DNA from: Alphaproteobacteria bacterium UBA1908
GTDB taxonomy: Bacteria; Pseudomonadota; Alphaproteobacteria; Caedimonadales; UBA1908
Assembly: GCA_002337525.1 (NCBI GenBank)
Contig: DDGG01000011.1
Span: 1 to 17,307 of the forward strand
Direction of reading: 5' to 3'
Length of the DNA stretch: 17,307 bases
Part shown: piece after piece, positions 8,481-17,176 of the stretch
Layout of the letters: each line of letters begins with the position of its first letter
Numbering within the stretch: position 1 is the stretch's first letter
Position numbers and translations under genes: made by a program
Notes under the pieces: model-generated
Database searches by the model: none
What the model was told of the DNA's origin: nothing
Seen by the model: the letters and a program-made list of their open reading frames with translations, nothing else

Positions 8481-11138
8481 TCAATCACCTAAAGATTGTT
8501 CGATTATCTGAATATTCTTGTACACCCTTGGAAGATGCAAATATAGAATATTGCCCGTATTATATACAGTTGTCTCAAAAGATGAAATCTCTGATAATCT
8601 ATGTAAATGGGCTTTTTTATTACCAAAACTATTAATAAGCTGAGGCACCGAGGCTTTAAAATCCACACAAGCATTAATGAAAGAAACAGCATCTTTTTGA
8701 GAGCTTTCAAAACCCATATATTCATCTATATTCTGTAAAATATAATTTGCACTTTCTCTTAGAATAATCAGATAAAATTCTCCGATAATACCTTCAGGAA
8801 CTGTTGAGAACCTTGAAAAATTTTTCCGGTATGTTTTTTGCATTTCACCTAAAATCCACCTCAGGTTTTTAAAATTCTGCTTTAATAAAACAAGCCCTGG
8901 TTTTTTTGGAGGATTCTTTCTTTCCTTACGATATTTTTTATACTCAAAAGCTTTGTCTTCCATCTTTTGCCAGTGAGAGGTAATTTCTGGATCAAAGCGG
9001 TAACCTTTACGAACAACACCTGGGAAAACTCCTTTCCACTTCTGCTGATCACGACAAAGTAATTGAAGAAAAAATTTTGAATCAAGAGTTGGACCTTTCT
9101 GATTCTGACTGCCAGATTTTCTGGCCAAAAGCTCTTTAAAGTGGTTGACGAGGTCCTCATATTCACTTCTCAAAACGTCTTCTGGATCATTCCATTGCCC
9201 TGTTTCAATAAAAATACAAAGGTGTTGAACATACCCTTGAAATCTCTCAAGTATCAATTGTTCCCCATCTGTTAGTGACAAAGCCTCTCCTAATCCACCA
9301 GAGACACACTCCTGCCACGTCAACCTGGAAACTCTCTGATCCAGGCGTGCAATAACGGGCTTAACAGCTTTATAGCGCTCTATCAGCTCATCCCAGTGTG
9401 CTTTGTCAATTTCCGAAAGCCTTGTTTCCAGTGCTTCCTGGCCATTTTTCTGTCCTTCATGCATAATAGCATCCCGGAGTTTTCCAAACGTGGTAAAAAA
9501 ATCTCTTAGCTCTTTAGGAGCAAACTCCCTGGAAGCATCCCGTAAATATTTAGAAAGCTCACTATCGACAAAAAGATAATAGAGGCTATAAAGCCTTGAT
9601 TTTTCTAGCAGGAAAGGAATCTTTTTAGCGAAAACTTCTTTTTGTATTTCAGGACTCCCCCTCATCAAAATATCTGGATTATCAAGAGACTGTCCATAAT
9701 AATTCAGCTCCCGGATATGGGTTTGCGGCATTCCCAACCCTATAAACAAAGTATACCAGTTCACAAACCTTTGAATTGTGGGGTATTGCCTCCCAGGTTG
9801 TATTTCCCTAGCTTTTCCCAGTAAAAAATGAGCCTCCGATGTGACCAGAGTTGTCAAATCCTCTTTTAGATCTTGAAAGTCCTGTAGAAGACCCGGCATT
9901 GCCGAAATCATCATTAATCGAATATCTATCTGTTTATTATCGCACGCAAGACGCGCTGCGGAACTAAGACAACTTAGAGTAGACCACGGAATTGATCGCC
10001 TTGCGTCCTTTAAAGAGACCGGGAATTGAAAATAGCCCTCTCTTCCTTCAAGACCATATCTATAAGAAATATTACAATAAATCGCATTATGCAGATGTTT
10101 TAATAACAGGGCAGTTTCCCGGACAAAATCTAAATACTTTTCTATCCCGGGACTTACAGTATAAGGCTCTGGATGTTCTTCATCGTCGTCATAAAGGTCC
10201 CCATAATAGTGATAGTTATAAAAATCATCTTCCGAATCATCTGACTGCTCGTTGACCTTTAAAGTATATTCATAAGCTTCCTTGCTTACTTCTTCGATAT
10301 TTAGAAATTCTTGTCCTGCAATCTCGGATACTTTAGAAAAAATGGGGATCAACGAATGAATATAGGTATAGTAAAGGTATCTTTTTTCCAAAGTCTGACG
10401 TACTTTTGCAAAAACCGGAGCAACTCCCTTAATATCTTTGCTTTCATAAAGACAAATCAGCAGGTGACATAATGGATCAAAAAAGGGACTTTTCCCAATA
10501 GCCACCTTGTAGTTAAAATCATCGTCCTCTAACTCTTCATTATATACCTGATCCACAATTTCTCTGAAAATAGGACGAGCAGCATATATTGCATCTATAG
10601 CAGTCCTCACAAGAGGTCTTGTCGTAACACTTTCCAATAAATTTGTATGTTCAACAGGAACAATAAAATTTCCTTTTAAATAAGTGCTATAGGAAAAAAG
10701 CTCCAAAAAATAATTAGCAATATGATCCCTTATCATAAGAAATTCAGGATCTTCAAAAAATGTTTCATCCTGTTGGCAGGACTCTATTTTGTTACCTAGT
10801 TTTTTTATATAAAAAAGAATTTTTTCCTCCAGACGTCTTTCTCCTCTAAGACGCTGGAAACTTCCGGAATCAAATTGCCCTTCACCAAAAGTCAGCTTTA
10901 AGGGAATTTTATAGAAGCTTGCAGGGTCTGAAAAATCTATGTCTGATAAATCTATGGCACCACTCATTCCTTCCCTGGCAGAAAAAGAGGCTTCCTGTTC
11001 TGGTAATAAAGTGGCGCTTCTCTTTGTTTCATCCGCTTTCTCAGGATAAGAATCAGGACTACAGCTTCCCCTGTTTGTTACAATTAAAAAAGCCACAAAA
11101 AAGAGGGTTATTGGAAGCTTCAAAGCTAATCTCGTCAT
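8481..11138 (-). CDS. Exported protein of unknown function (885 aa)
   Basis: I do not recognise this family. ATG at 11138 is preceded by AAAGGAAAGAA, with AAAGGA 12 nt away. Residues 1-26 form a signal peptide (basic start, then LPITLFFVAFLIV). The Cys at 26 sits in NRGSC, which is not a proper lipobox, so a lipoprotein is unlikely. The rest is helix-rich and charged, with many Tyr and Phe residues, and shows no further membrane segment. Residues about 293-325 form a very acidic, Tyr-rich stretch (EDDFYNYHYYGDLYDDDEEH). The C-terminal third carries basic clusters such as KKYRKERKNPPKKP. Its place between another secreted orphan and the CdiA-like gene suggests a periplasmic or secreted role. 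An effector role is possible, with no motif to support it. Confidence 0.8.
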   Translation of the reverse strand: MTRLALKLPITLFFVAFLIVTNRGSCSPDSYPEKADETKRSATLLPEQEASFSAREGMSGAIDLSDIDFSDPASFYKIPLKLTFGEGQFDSGSFQRLRGERRLEEKILFYIKKLGNKIESCQQDETFFEDPEFLMIRDHIANYFLELFSYSTYLKGNFIVPVEHTNLLESVTTRPLVRTAIDAIYAARPIFREIVDQVYNEELEDDDFNYKVAIGKSPFFDPLCHLLICLYESKDIKGVAPVFAKVRQTLEKRYLYYTYIHSLIPIFSKVSEIAGQEFLNIEEVSKEAYEYTLKVNEQSDDSEDDFYNYHYYGDLYDDDEEHPEPYTVSPGIEKYLDFVRETALLLKHLHNAIYCNISYRYGLEGREGYFQFPVSLKDARRSIPWSTLSCLSSAARLACDNKQIDIRLMMISAMPGLLQDFQDLKEDLTTLVTSEAHFLLGKAREIQPGRQYPTIQRFVNWYTLFIGLGMPQTHIRELNYYGQSLDNPDILMRGSPEIQKEVFAKKIPFLLEKSRLYSLYYLFVDSELSKYLRDASREFAPKELRDFFTTFGKLRDAIMHEGQKNGQEALETRLSEIDKAHWDELIERYKAVKPVIARLDQRVSRLTWQECVSGGLGEALSLTDGEQLILERFQGYVQHLCIFIETGQWNDPEDVLRSEYEDLVNHFKELLARKSGSQNQKGPTLDSKFFLQLLCRDQQKWKGVFPGVVRKGYRFDPEITSHWQKMEDKAFEYKKYRKERKNPPKKPGLVLLKQNFKNLRWILGEMQKTYRKNFSRFSTVPEGIIGEFYLIILRESANYILQNIDEYMGFESSQKDAVSFINACVDFKASVPQLINSFGNKKAHLHRLSEISSFETTVYNTGNILYLHLPRVYKNIQIIEQSLGD

Positions 11139-11231
11139 TATTTGATTCTTTCCTTTAATACTATATTTCCGAAGAAACTATTTTCATTGGTTACAAAATA
11201 CACCTTCACGCTAGACAATATTTTTCCTTTT

Positions 11232-11247
11232 TGTCAACGACATTGAC
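11232..11247. promoter_or_regulatory. Inverted repeat and TTGACA box upstream of the 885-aa gene
   Basis: GTCAA (11233-11237) and TTGAC (11243-11247) form a 5-bp inverted repeat with 5-bp spacing, just after the stop of the upstream gene. The minus strand contains a perfect TTGACA at 11237-11232 inside this repeat. A matching -10 is poor: TAGCGT lies 18 bp further on. As with the exoprotein promoter, a TTGACA box overlaps a dyad. Promoter status is uncertain, and the 111-bp gap could simply be part of a polycistronic transcript. Confidence 0.3.
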
Positions 11248-11249
11248 CG

Positions 11250-13658
11250 TTACGAATAGCCAAGAACTGTTGCAAGGGATAAAAGCTCTTGTCTTCTAAA
11301 GCCCAGCTCATTAATTTGTTCGATTGTCTTATAGGAGAAAAGTCCCCAAACTAATCTGGCGCTCGGATCAAGAGACCCATATTTCCGAGGATTTCCAAGT
11401 TTTGAAATTGTTGACGGATCTCTCTCTATTTTGCCCGCAATATCTGCCCGAGAAAGAATACTTACTATTTGAGTGACCAGCGCTCTTTCATATTGCTTTT
11501 TAAAAAACTGTGCAAGATAAGACACTACAGGCGATTTTTGATCTTCCACGGCCGCCCCTCTTTTGTCTGTCCCGGCCCGCAAGTCAATCCTGGGCTCATG
11601 TTTTGGAAACAATTCTCGCCTAACAGGTGCTTTATTAGGCTTTTGATCGCAGGATTCCTGTTTAACAGGACTTTGCTCAATTGCTTTTTTGGGAGAAGTC
11701 CGTTTCCCATTGAAAGTAGCTTTCTTCAACAAAAAAGCTTCATAATGATTAATACGTGCTTGTCCCATAGCTTTTGCAATTCTAATAATAATATTTCCCA
11801 TACCTGCTCCGTAACGTTCATCCATCAAACGTTCCAATGCTCTTAATTGCTCTTGCACAGACCGACTCTTAATCTGATTCAAACGCCTTACAAGAGGCCC
11901 CTTTTCAGGATCACTTTCTTCTTTGTTATCTGTATAAGTAATTCTTAAGGACGAAGGAGGATAGAGCAATTGGCCCCGGAGCTGATAATTTTTGAGATCA
12001 AAATAATTAAAAATAGTACAAATAAGGGATATAAAGAGATCGTAATTTGTTTTAGACCCCTTCATATCTAATTGCCTATACAAAGTAATCGCATAGTCGC
12101 GATATGAAAAGGGAGATTGAGAGATTTTGCTTGATAATTTTAGAATTTCAAAGAGATTTTCAATACTAAACAAATCCCTTTCCAGATTATACCCTCCCAT
12201 TTCATGAACTCTGATTGCTGTTTTACTATTTTTGTAGTTCAACATTCTTTGGGGAATCTTCATCAAGACAGGATGCACCGGATCAAAGTGCACGCTTGCA
12301 CACGAATCTCTGGAATATATTTGCCTCATTATTGCTAAGCTCTCGCACGGCGCATATTTATTGTGACACCCAAATTCAAGTTGACATTCATTTGGCAAAA
12401 TTAAAAAGCTATAAGGAATGGAAACTTTCCCTTTAGGGACTTTATAAAGACAATTAGGTTCAGAAATATAAGAAGCTCTGAAATCTACCCTGGAAGCTTC
12501 TGCACGGGCATAACGGTCTTCTTCAATAACTTGATAAATCCACGCATATTCCGTATGGCTTGTGAACCGATCTGCCTCATATACTACCCGGTGACCTGTT
12601 GTAAGAACATCTGGCCCCTGGTCAAGTTCTCTTAACAGGCTCAAATAGTGTGTATAAAGACCTGTTGTTCCTAAAAGTTCTTTTTTTAAAGACTTAAAAT
12701 CTGATGTAAGACGTAATCCCACAAGATCATCGTCATGGGTTGCTTCATATAGTTGGGCTTGGGGATGTTGCCGTACAAATGAGCCAATAAAAAGATTCCG
12801 TGATGGATGTTTTCTTAAGCATTCACGCAGCTCATGATAAGGAACATGGCCTGATTTGCCTTCCTCTTGATTTATCAAGGCCTTTATTTCATCTTCGTAT
12901 AATTGTCTTTCTTTAATGGAAAGGGACTCATTTAAAAGTTTTTCAATAAGCGAATGCATATATTCGCGTACTTCTTTTATATCAACATCTTTCCATTTTG
13001 TATTTGTTCTGGCTTGACTTTCCCAACAAGGCTCCCAAAAACCATTCATAACCATCGATCCTTCGTAGTCATGCCTATATGAAAGCGAGTGGTTTTTGAG
13101 GCTAAAAATGGATTCCATACGGTTAGCAAGTAAAACCAACCTCATTCGTCGAGAGAATTCTCCCCGGGATATTTCCGGTGTTGCCCCAAAACTCTCATTC
13201 TGGAAAAGATGTATAACAGATCTGATATGTTGCAAATCTTCTGTATAATTCAAGCAACACCCCTGGCTAGGGGCCGGTTCTGTTCTCTCAATTAATTTTA
13301 ACTTTCCCCGCCAGGGTTTACTGGGTTTTTTGGGAGGTTTTATCCTGAATTTTCTGCTCTGAAAGGGCTCCATAGTGCCTTGGGGGGCAAAGACTCTTTC
13401 TTTCTCTAATAATTCAACCATTGATAATTGACGTTGAAATGGTACATGAACCGGTATTTCAGCAACAAAAATAAAATCTTCTTTATCAGAAGCATAACAA
13501 AACGAAGAAGAAAAAAGCAGAATAAGTAAAGACGTCATATAAAAAAAGTTCTTTAAAATGACATTTTCTGAAAAGCTTTTTTTTATGAATTTTACTTTAT
13601 AATAAAAAGAGCCAAGAACATCTTCTTGAGGTTTCAAGCCCTCAAATAATAAAACCAT
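11250..13658 (-). CDS. Secreted protein of unknown function with C-terminal XRE-like helix-turn-helix
   Basis: About 802 residues, no family recognised. I choose the ATG at 13658 because AAGGA lies 8 nt upstream. The frame also has a TTG at 13742 and an ATG at 13538. A hydrophobic signal segment begins at the 13538 Met (MTSLLILLFSSSFCYA), so from 13658 the protein has a basic leader of about 40 residues before it. After the signal come an Arg/Lys/Pro-rich stretch, a helical body and Cys pairs or clusters (GCCLNY, NECQLEFGCHNKYAPC). Next is a basic linker (KRTSPKKAIEQSPVKQE). About 20 residues near the C-terminus (SRADIAGKIE then RDPSTISKLGN, encoded at 11391-11453) fit the XRE HTH pattern of I-A-x-K-I and S-T-I-S. 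A DNA-binding motif in an exported protein is odd and suggests a nuclear-acting effector, or that the leader keeps it in the cell. Confidence 0.75.
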   Translation of the reverse strand: MVLLFEGLKPQEDVLGSFYYKVKFIKKSFSENVILKNFFYMTSLLILLFSSSFCYASDKEDFIFVAEIPVHVPFQRQLSMVELLEKERVFAPQGTMEPFQSRKFRIKPPKKPSKPWRGKLKLIERTEPAPSQGCCLNYTEDLQHIRSVIHLFQNESFGATPEISRGEFSRRMRLVLLANRMESIFSLKNHSLSYRHDYEGSMVMNGFWEPCWESQARTNTKWKDVDIKEVREYMHSLIEKLLNESLSIKERQLYEDEIKALINQEEGKSGHVPYHELRECLRKHPSRNLFIGSFVRQHPQAQLYEATHDDDLVGLRLTSDFKSLKKELLGTTGLYTHYLSLLRELDQGPDVLTTGHRVVYEADRFTSHTEYAWIYQVIEEDRYARAEASRVDFRASYISEPNCLYKVPKGKVSIPYSFLILPNECQLEFGCHNKYAPCESLAIMRQIYSRDSCASVHFDPVHPVLMKIPQRMLNYKNSKTAIRVHEMGGYNLERDLFSIENLFEILKLSSKISQSPFSYRDYAITLYRQLDMKGSKTNYDLFISLICTIFNYFDLKNYQLRGQLLYPPSSLRITYTDNKEESDPEKGPLVRRLNQIKSRSVQEQLRALERLMDERYGAGMGNIIIRIAKAMGQARINHYEAFLLKKATFNGKRTSPKKAIEQSPVKQESCDQKPNKAPVRRELFPKHEPRIDLRAGTDKRGAAVEDQKSPVVSYLAQFFKKQYERALVTQIVSILSRADIAGKIERDPSTISKLGNPRKYGSLDPSARLVWGLFSYKTIEQINELGFRRQELLSLATVLGYS

Positions 13659-13666
13659 AACTTCTT

Positions 13667-13671
13667 TCCTT
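13667..13671 (-). promoter_or_regulatory. Ribosome binding site deciding the start at 13658
   Basis: AAGGA followed by AAGAAGTT and then ATG gives 8-nt spacing. The same AAGGAAAGAA string precedes the 885-residue gene. The inner ATG at 13538 has only a weak AAAGAA upstream, and I see no good site before the TTG at 13742. Confidence 0.55.
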
Positions 13672-13782
13672 AATACAAAATGGATGAGTTTTTGAACTCT
13701 AAAAAATTTTTTTTTAAATAACCCTCCATAAAAACTACCCAATACGACAATTTAAGTAGAAATCACCTAGATTCGAATGCAG

Positions 13783-13812
13783 TTGCACATAACACATGTT
13801 ACGAGCTATAAA
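13783..13812 (+). promoter_or_regulatory. Promoter of the HTH/NB-ARC/TPR gene
   Basis: TTGCAC at 13783-13788, an 18-bp spacer and TATAAA at 13807-13812 fit a sigma70-type promoter. The start would be near 13819, about 20 nt before the GTG. It lies in the short divergent region shared with the secreted HTH protein gene. Confidence 0.5.
13790..13801. repeat. Inverted repeat in the promoter spacer (possible operator)
   Basis: TAACA-CA-TGTTA is an exact dyad with 5-bp arms, located inside the spacer between the -35 and -10 boxes of the rightward promoter. A bound protein there would block or remodel that promoter and could also affect leftward transcription. Short dyads of this size occur by chance, so position is the main argument. 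Confidence 0.35.
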
Positions 13813-13838
13813 AAAAGAGCTTTCAAGATTGGAAAAGG

Positions 13839-16800
13839 GTGTGTAAACTTTTGACTGATAAGAACAATTCTCTCTTGTTGCCAAAAACTTATTATTTAAG
13901 ATATTTGCAAACGATCGGAAATATTAAATTTACTTTTCGAGAAGTGGATATCCTCGCATTCCTTTTAAATGGACGCTCCTCCAAAAAAATAGCGAATGTT
14001 CTTGGTATTTCTCCACGAACAGTTGAAAATCACAGTCGTAATATTATGTTGAAGATCAATTGTAACTCACGAGAAGCAATCATAGACTTTTTAGAACGCT
14101 CGGAACAAAAAACATTTATAAAAGAGTACTATGACAAAATTATTTCGCAGACGCAGCTTGAAACGCTACTCCGAACAAGCAACCTTTCAAAAGAAAACTC
14201 TCTTTTTACTCTTTCCCTTATTAACTGTTGCGACCCTGGCTTATTTGAAACCTCGATACTCCCCTCTTTCAAACACTATCTTTCGCTTACAGGACTTCAG
14301 GTCCACCTTACAAAAGAGAAGCCTCAAGATTTATCTTCCAATACTTTCCAACAAGACATCTCCAAGGGGAAGATACCAATCTATTTTTTATATTTTGGAG
14401 AACACCGTGTATCGGAACAGGATATTCAAAGTCTTATAAAAAAAATCATACCAAGAAACAGTTCAAAACATAAGATTTTCCTTGTTCATGATCGACAACC
14501 TGACTTTAATATCGATTGCGAATTCCCCCGAATCATAACTCTTCTCAATGATAAGGATAGCTCTTTTTTATTTCTTAACCTCTTCGAACAAATTTTTCCC
14601 ACTCATCATGAGATATTAAGTAAAATCAAAAATATTCTTCTTCATCCAAAACCAATTCATAAAAAGGAATTGCAACACGATCAACCGGAAGAAAAAAATT
14701 CTATTGCCTCTACCACAGAAGCTTCATTCCTTAAAAAAAATATTTACGCCTTATTCTGCCTGGTCGCTTTTCTTTTCACATTTTGGGTGTACAAGCATTA
14801 CTTTTCATCCAATCAGTTTTCACAAACAAAATTCATTAAAAATCAGCAGAGTATTGACCTTACAACACCCTCTATTTTTTTGGAACGAACTGATCTCTTA
14901 CACAAAATACACTCAACAATAAACTCTCGTCCTGCCTCGGTCCGTAAACTCGCCCTGGTTGGCATCGGGGGATCTGGTAAAACCATTCTGGCACGTCAAC
15001 TTGCTAAAATGAAGAACCCTCTCTTAACATGGGAGTTAAATGGAGCATCTCAAGCGACTGCCATAGCCTCCTTAATAGAACTTGCTTTTTTTCTTGCCAA
15101 AAATTCTGAGGAGGAAAAAGAAGTGTCGTATCTTCAAAGGAATTGCCAAAATGCCGAAAAATCTCAAAAGTTAATATTCTGGATCCAAAATCGCTTAAAA
15201 AGCTATCAATCATGGTTTTTCATCATTGATAATGTTGAAAGGTTAAGTGACATACAACACCTTTTGCCACAGGAAAACCAATCCTGGGGAAATGGAACTG
15301 TAATCCTTACAACTCGTAACAGCAATATTCAAAACAACAATTATCTTCACGATGTTTTTCAAGTCCCTGACCTTTCTCCCCGTGAAAAACAAATTCTCTT
15401 TGAAAAAATCATGTTTCATGAGACAAAAAATCCCCTTTCTAAAGAGCATAAAAAGCAAATTGAAGGTTTTTTAAGAAAAATACCTCCTTTTCCCTTAGAT
15501 GTAATCAGTGCAGCCTATTATTTAAAAACAACACATATTTCATATAAGAAGTATATGCACTACCTCAATACAAATCCTTTAGACTTTATCGCTTTGCAAG
15601 AAAACCTCTTGAAGGATTCAAATGCTGCAGAGCAAACGCGCTATAAAATTCTAAGTCTTTCCTTTCAACAGTGTTTTGATAATGACTCTGATTCGATGGA
15701 GCTTCTTTTCTTTATGGGATTACTTAACTCAAATAATATTCCTCGAGAGCTTCTAATTAACTTTAAAAGTGATCTTATTGTTGATCGTTTTGTATATAAA
15801 TTAAAGGAATATTCTCTTATTTCTAATATAAGTTATAAGGCAGGTAAAAATATCCCTACACTTTCAATGAATCAGAGCATTCAGGAAATGAGTTATTCCT
15901 ACTTGATGAATATACTTTCACAAAATCAAAAAAAGAGTTTACTCCCTCTAATGGCAAACGCTTTACAGAAGTCCTTGAAATATTCTATTTCCAGAGAAAA
16001 TTTCCCTTTAATGAAAATTCTTTCTTATCAAACAGACTCTTTTCTCAAGCATCAACACTTATTAAATTCTGAACTCACAGTTCCTTTGAATATTCACCTC
16101 GCCGGTCTACACTTTTATTTAGGCCACTATTCAAAGGCAAAAAAAATTCTTACCCAATGCCTTTCGGACCTTGAAAAATACCATGACCTACCGAATCATG
16201 AACTGGCTAACCTTTATTCATACCTTGGAATTGTCGAAAGAGAACTGGGATTTTTTCATAAAGCGAAGCATTATCTTAAAAAGAGTTATAAAATCTATCA
16301 GCTTGCCCCACAAAAAAACGCCAAAGGTCTTGCCAGGACCCTGGATTATCTAGGCATTATTTCAAGAGAAAATGGAAACTTTTCAAAATCAAAAGATTAC
16401 TTTGAAAAGAGCTATAAAATCTATCAAACCCACTTACCAGGTCACCACGAAGGACAGGCACGTGTCCTTGGAGGTATTGGCATAGCTGCAAGAGAAATGG
16501 GGGATTTTGACCTTGCAGAACAATACCTGAAATCTTGTTATAATCTTTATCAAGAACATGGTAAAAATAATCATGTTGGTAAAGGTTGGGCACTCATACA
16601 TCTTGGGAGAGTTTATAAAGAACGCGGCGACTATACTCTTGCAGAAAACCATATAAGAAAGGGAATCGCTTCTTTAGAAAAAACTCTTCTGGAAAAAGAT
16701 TTTCCCTGGGGGCTCTTATATCTGAGTATGGTTTTAAAGGAACAGGGTCGTTTGGATGAAGCGCAGACCCTGGCAGAAAAATCAGTCGATATTTACAAAA

Positions 16801-17117
16801 AATCTCTCAAGGCTAATCACGTTTATATTGGGTGGTCTCTTGAAATTCTGGGATCAATTTTTTTAAAACGTCAACATTATTCACAGGCAGAAACATGCCT
16901 TTTAAAGGCTTTGACAATTTATAAAGACCAATATAAACAAAATCATTTAGAACTTGCCCGCCTGTTTAACACCCTGGGACATCTATACCTCTTACAAAAA
17001 AAGCAACAACAAGCTTATGAATACCTCTCACAGGCCTTTCAAATTTTAAAAAGGAAAGATCATCCAGAACAATATATCTCTCTTGAACGACTTTCAGAAC
17101 TGGGGCACGCCCCCTGA
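13839..17117 (+). CDS. LuxR-type HTH, transmembrane, NB-ARC (STAND) ATPase and TPR protein
   Basis: 1092 residues. The GTG start at 13839 follows GGAAAAGG; an in-frame TTG at 13851 is an alternative. Residues 32-88 are a LuxR/GerE-type HTH (FREVDILAFLLNGRSSKKIA, then GISPRTVENH). Residues about 118-255 are an unassigned alpha/beta region. Residues 302-318 are one hydrophobic membrane-like segment (LFCLVAFLFTFWVY). An NB-ARC NTPase follows: P-loop GIGGSGKT 375-382, Walker B FFIIDN 460-465, TVILTTR 487-493, the GLPL-like PPFPLD 549-554, and a winged-helix region to about 683 ending in SMNQSIQE, where relatives usually carry His. Eight TPRs of 42-residue period fill about 750-1075. STAND proteins are ATP-driven switches triggered by ligand binding to their repeats. 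This one is probably the regulator of the divergent cluster. With the HTH inside the cell, a true membrane pass would place the ATPase outside, which is hard to reconcile. Confidence 0.9.
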   Translation: MCKLLTDKNNSLLLPKTYYLRYLQTIGNIKFTFREVDILAFLLNGRSSKKIANVLGISPRTVENHSRNIMLKINCNSREAIIDFLERSEQKTFIKEYYDKIISQTQLETLLRTSNLSKENSLFTLSLINCCDPGLFETSILPSFKHYLSLTGLQVHLTKEKPQDLSSNTFQQDISKGKIPIYFLYFGEHRVSEQDIQSLIKKIIPRNSSKHKIFLVHDRQPDFNIDCEFPRIITLLNDKDSSFLFLNLFEQIFPTHHEILSKIKNILLHPKPIHKKELQHDQPEEKNSIASTTEASFLKKNIYALFCLVAFLFTFWVYKHYFSSNQFSQTKFIKNQQSIDLTTPSIFLERTDLLHKIHSTINSRPASVRKLALVGIGGSGKTILARQLAKMKNPLLTWELNGASQATAIASLIELAFFLAKNSEEEKEVSYLQRNCQNAEKSQKLIFWIQNRLKSYQSWFFIIDNVERLSDIQHLLPQENQSWGNGTVILTTRNSNIQNNNYLHDVFQVPDLSPREKQILFEKIMFHETKNPLSKEHKKQIEGFLRKIPPFPLDVISAAYYLKTTHISYKKYMHYLNTNPLDFIALQENLLKDSNAAEQTRYKILSLSFQQCFDNDSDSMELLFFMGLLNSNNIPRELLINFKSDLIVDRFVYKLKEYSLISNISYKAGKNIPTLSMNQSIQEMSYSYLMNILSQNQKKSLLPLMANALQKSLKYSISRENFPLMKILSYQTDSFLKHQHLLNSELTVPLNIHLAGLHFYLGHYSKAKKILTQCLSDLEKYHDLPNHELANLYSYLGIVERELGFFHKAKHYLKKSYKIYQLAPQKNAKGLARTLDYLGIISRENGNFSKSKDYFEKSYKIYQTHLPGHHEGQARVLGGIGIAAREMGDFDLAEQYLKSCYNLYQEHGKNNHVGKGWALIHLGRVYKERGDYTLAENHIRKGIASLEKTLLEKDFPWGLLYLSMVLKEQGRLDEAQTLAEKSVDIYKKSLKANHVYIGWSLEILGSIFLKRQHYSQAETCLLKALTIYKDQYKQNHLELARLFNTLGHLYLLQKKQQQAYEYLSQAFQILKRKDHPEQYISLERLSELGHAP
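16280..16426 (+). repeat. Near-identical DNA copies within adjacent TPR units
   Basis: A 21-bp segment at 16280-16300 recurs at 16406-16426 with one mismatch (AAAGAG T/C TATAAAATCTATCA). The copies are 126 bp apart, exactly three times 42, and both encode KSYKIYQ. This level of DNA identity suggests recent unit duplication or gene conversion in the TPR array. Confidence 0.6.
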
Positions 17118-17176
17118 TATCATCCATCAAGGAGGCTAAGTCCTGAATAGACGGCATCGACCATCTCTCAGAGTTT

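Noticed and set aside
11061..11138. Lipoprotein signal in the 885-residue protein (Cys26)
   Set aside because: The residues before the Cys are NRGS, with Arg at -3, which breaks the lipobox rule; a normal signal peptide is more likely.
13659..13742. TTG start at 13742 for the secreted HTH protein
   Set aside because: TTG with no good ribosome binding site, while ATG at 13658 has AAGGA at 8-nt spacing.
17102..17113. GGGGC-AC-GCCCC palindrome at the end of the TPR gene as a terminator
   Set aside because: The loop is only 2 nt, it lies inside the coding region, and no T run follows.
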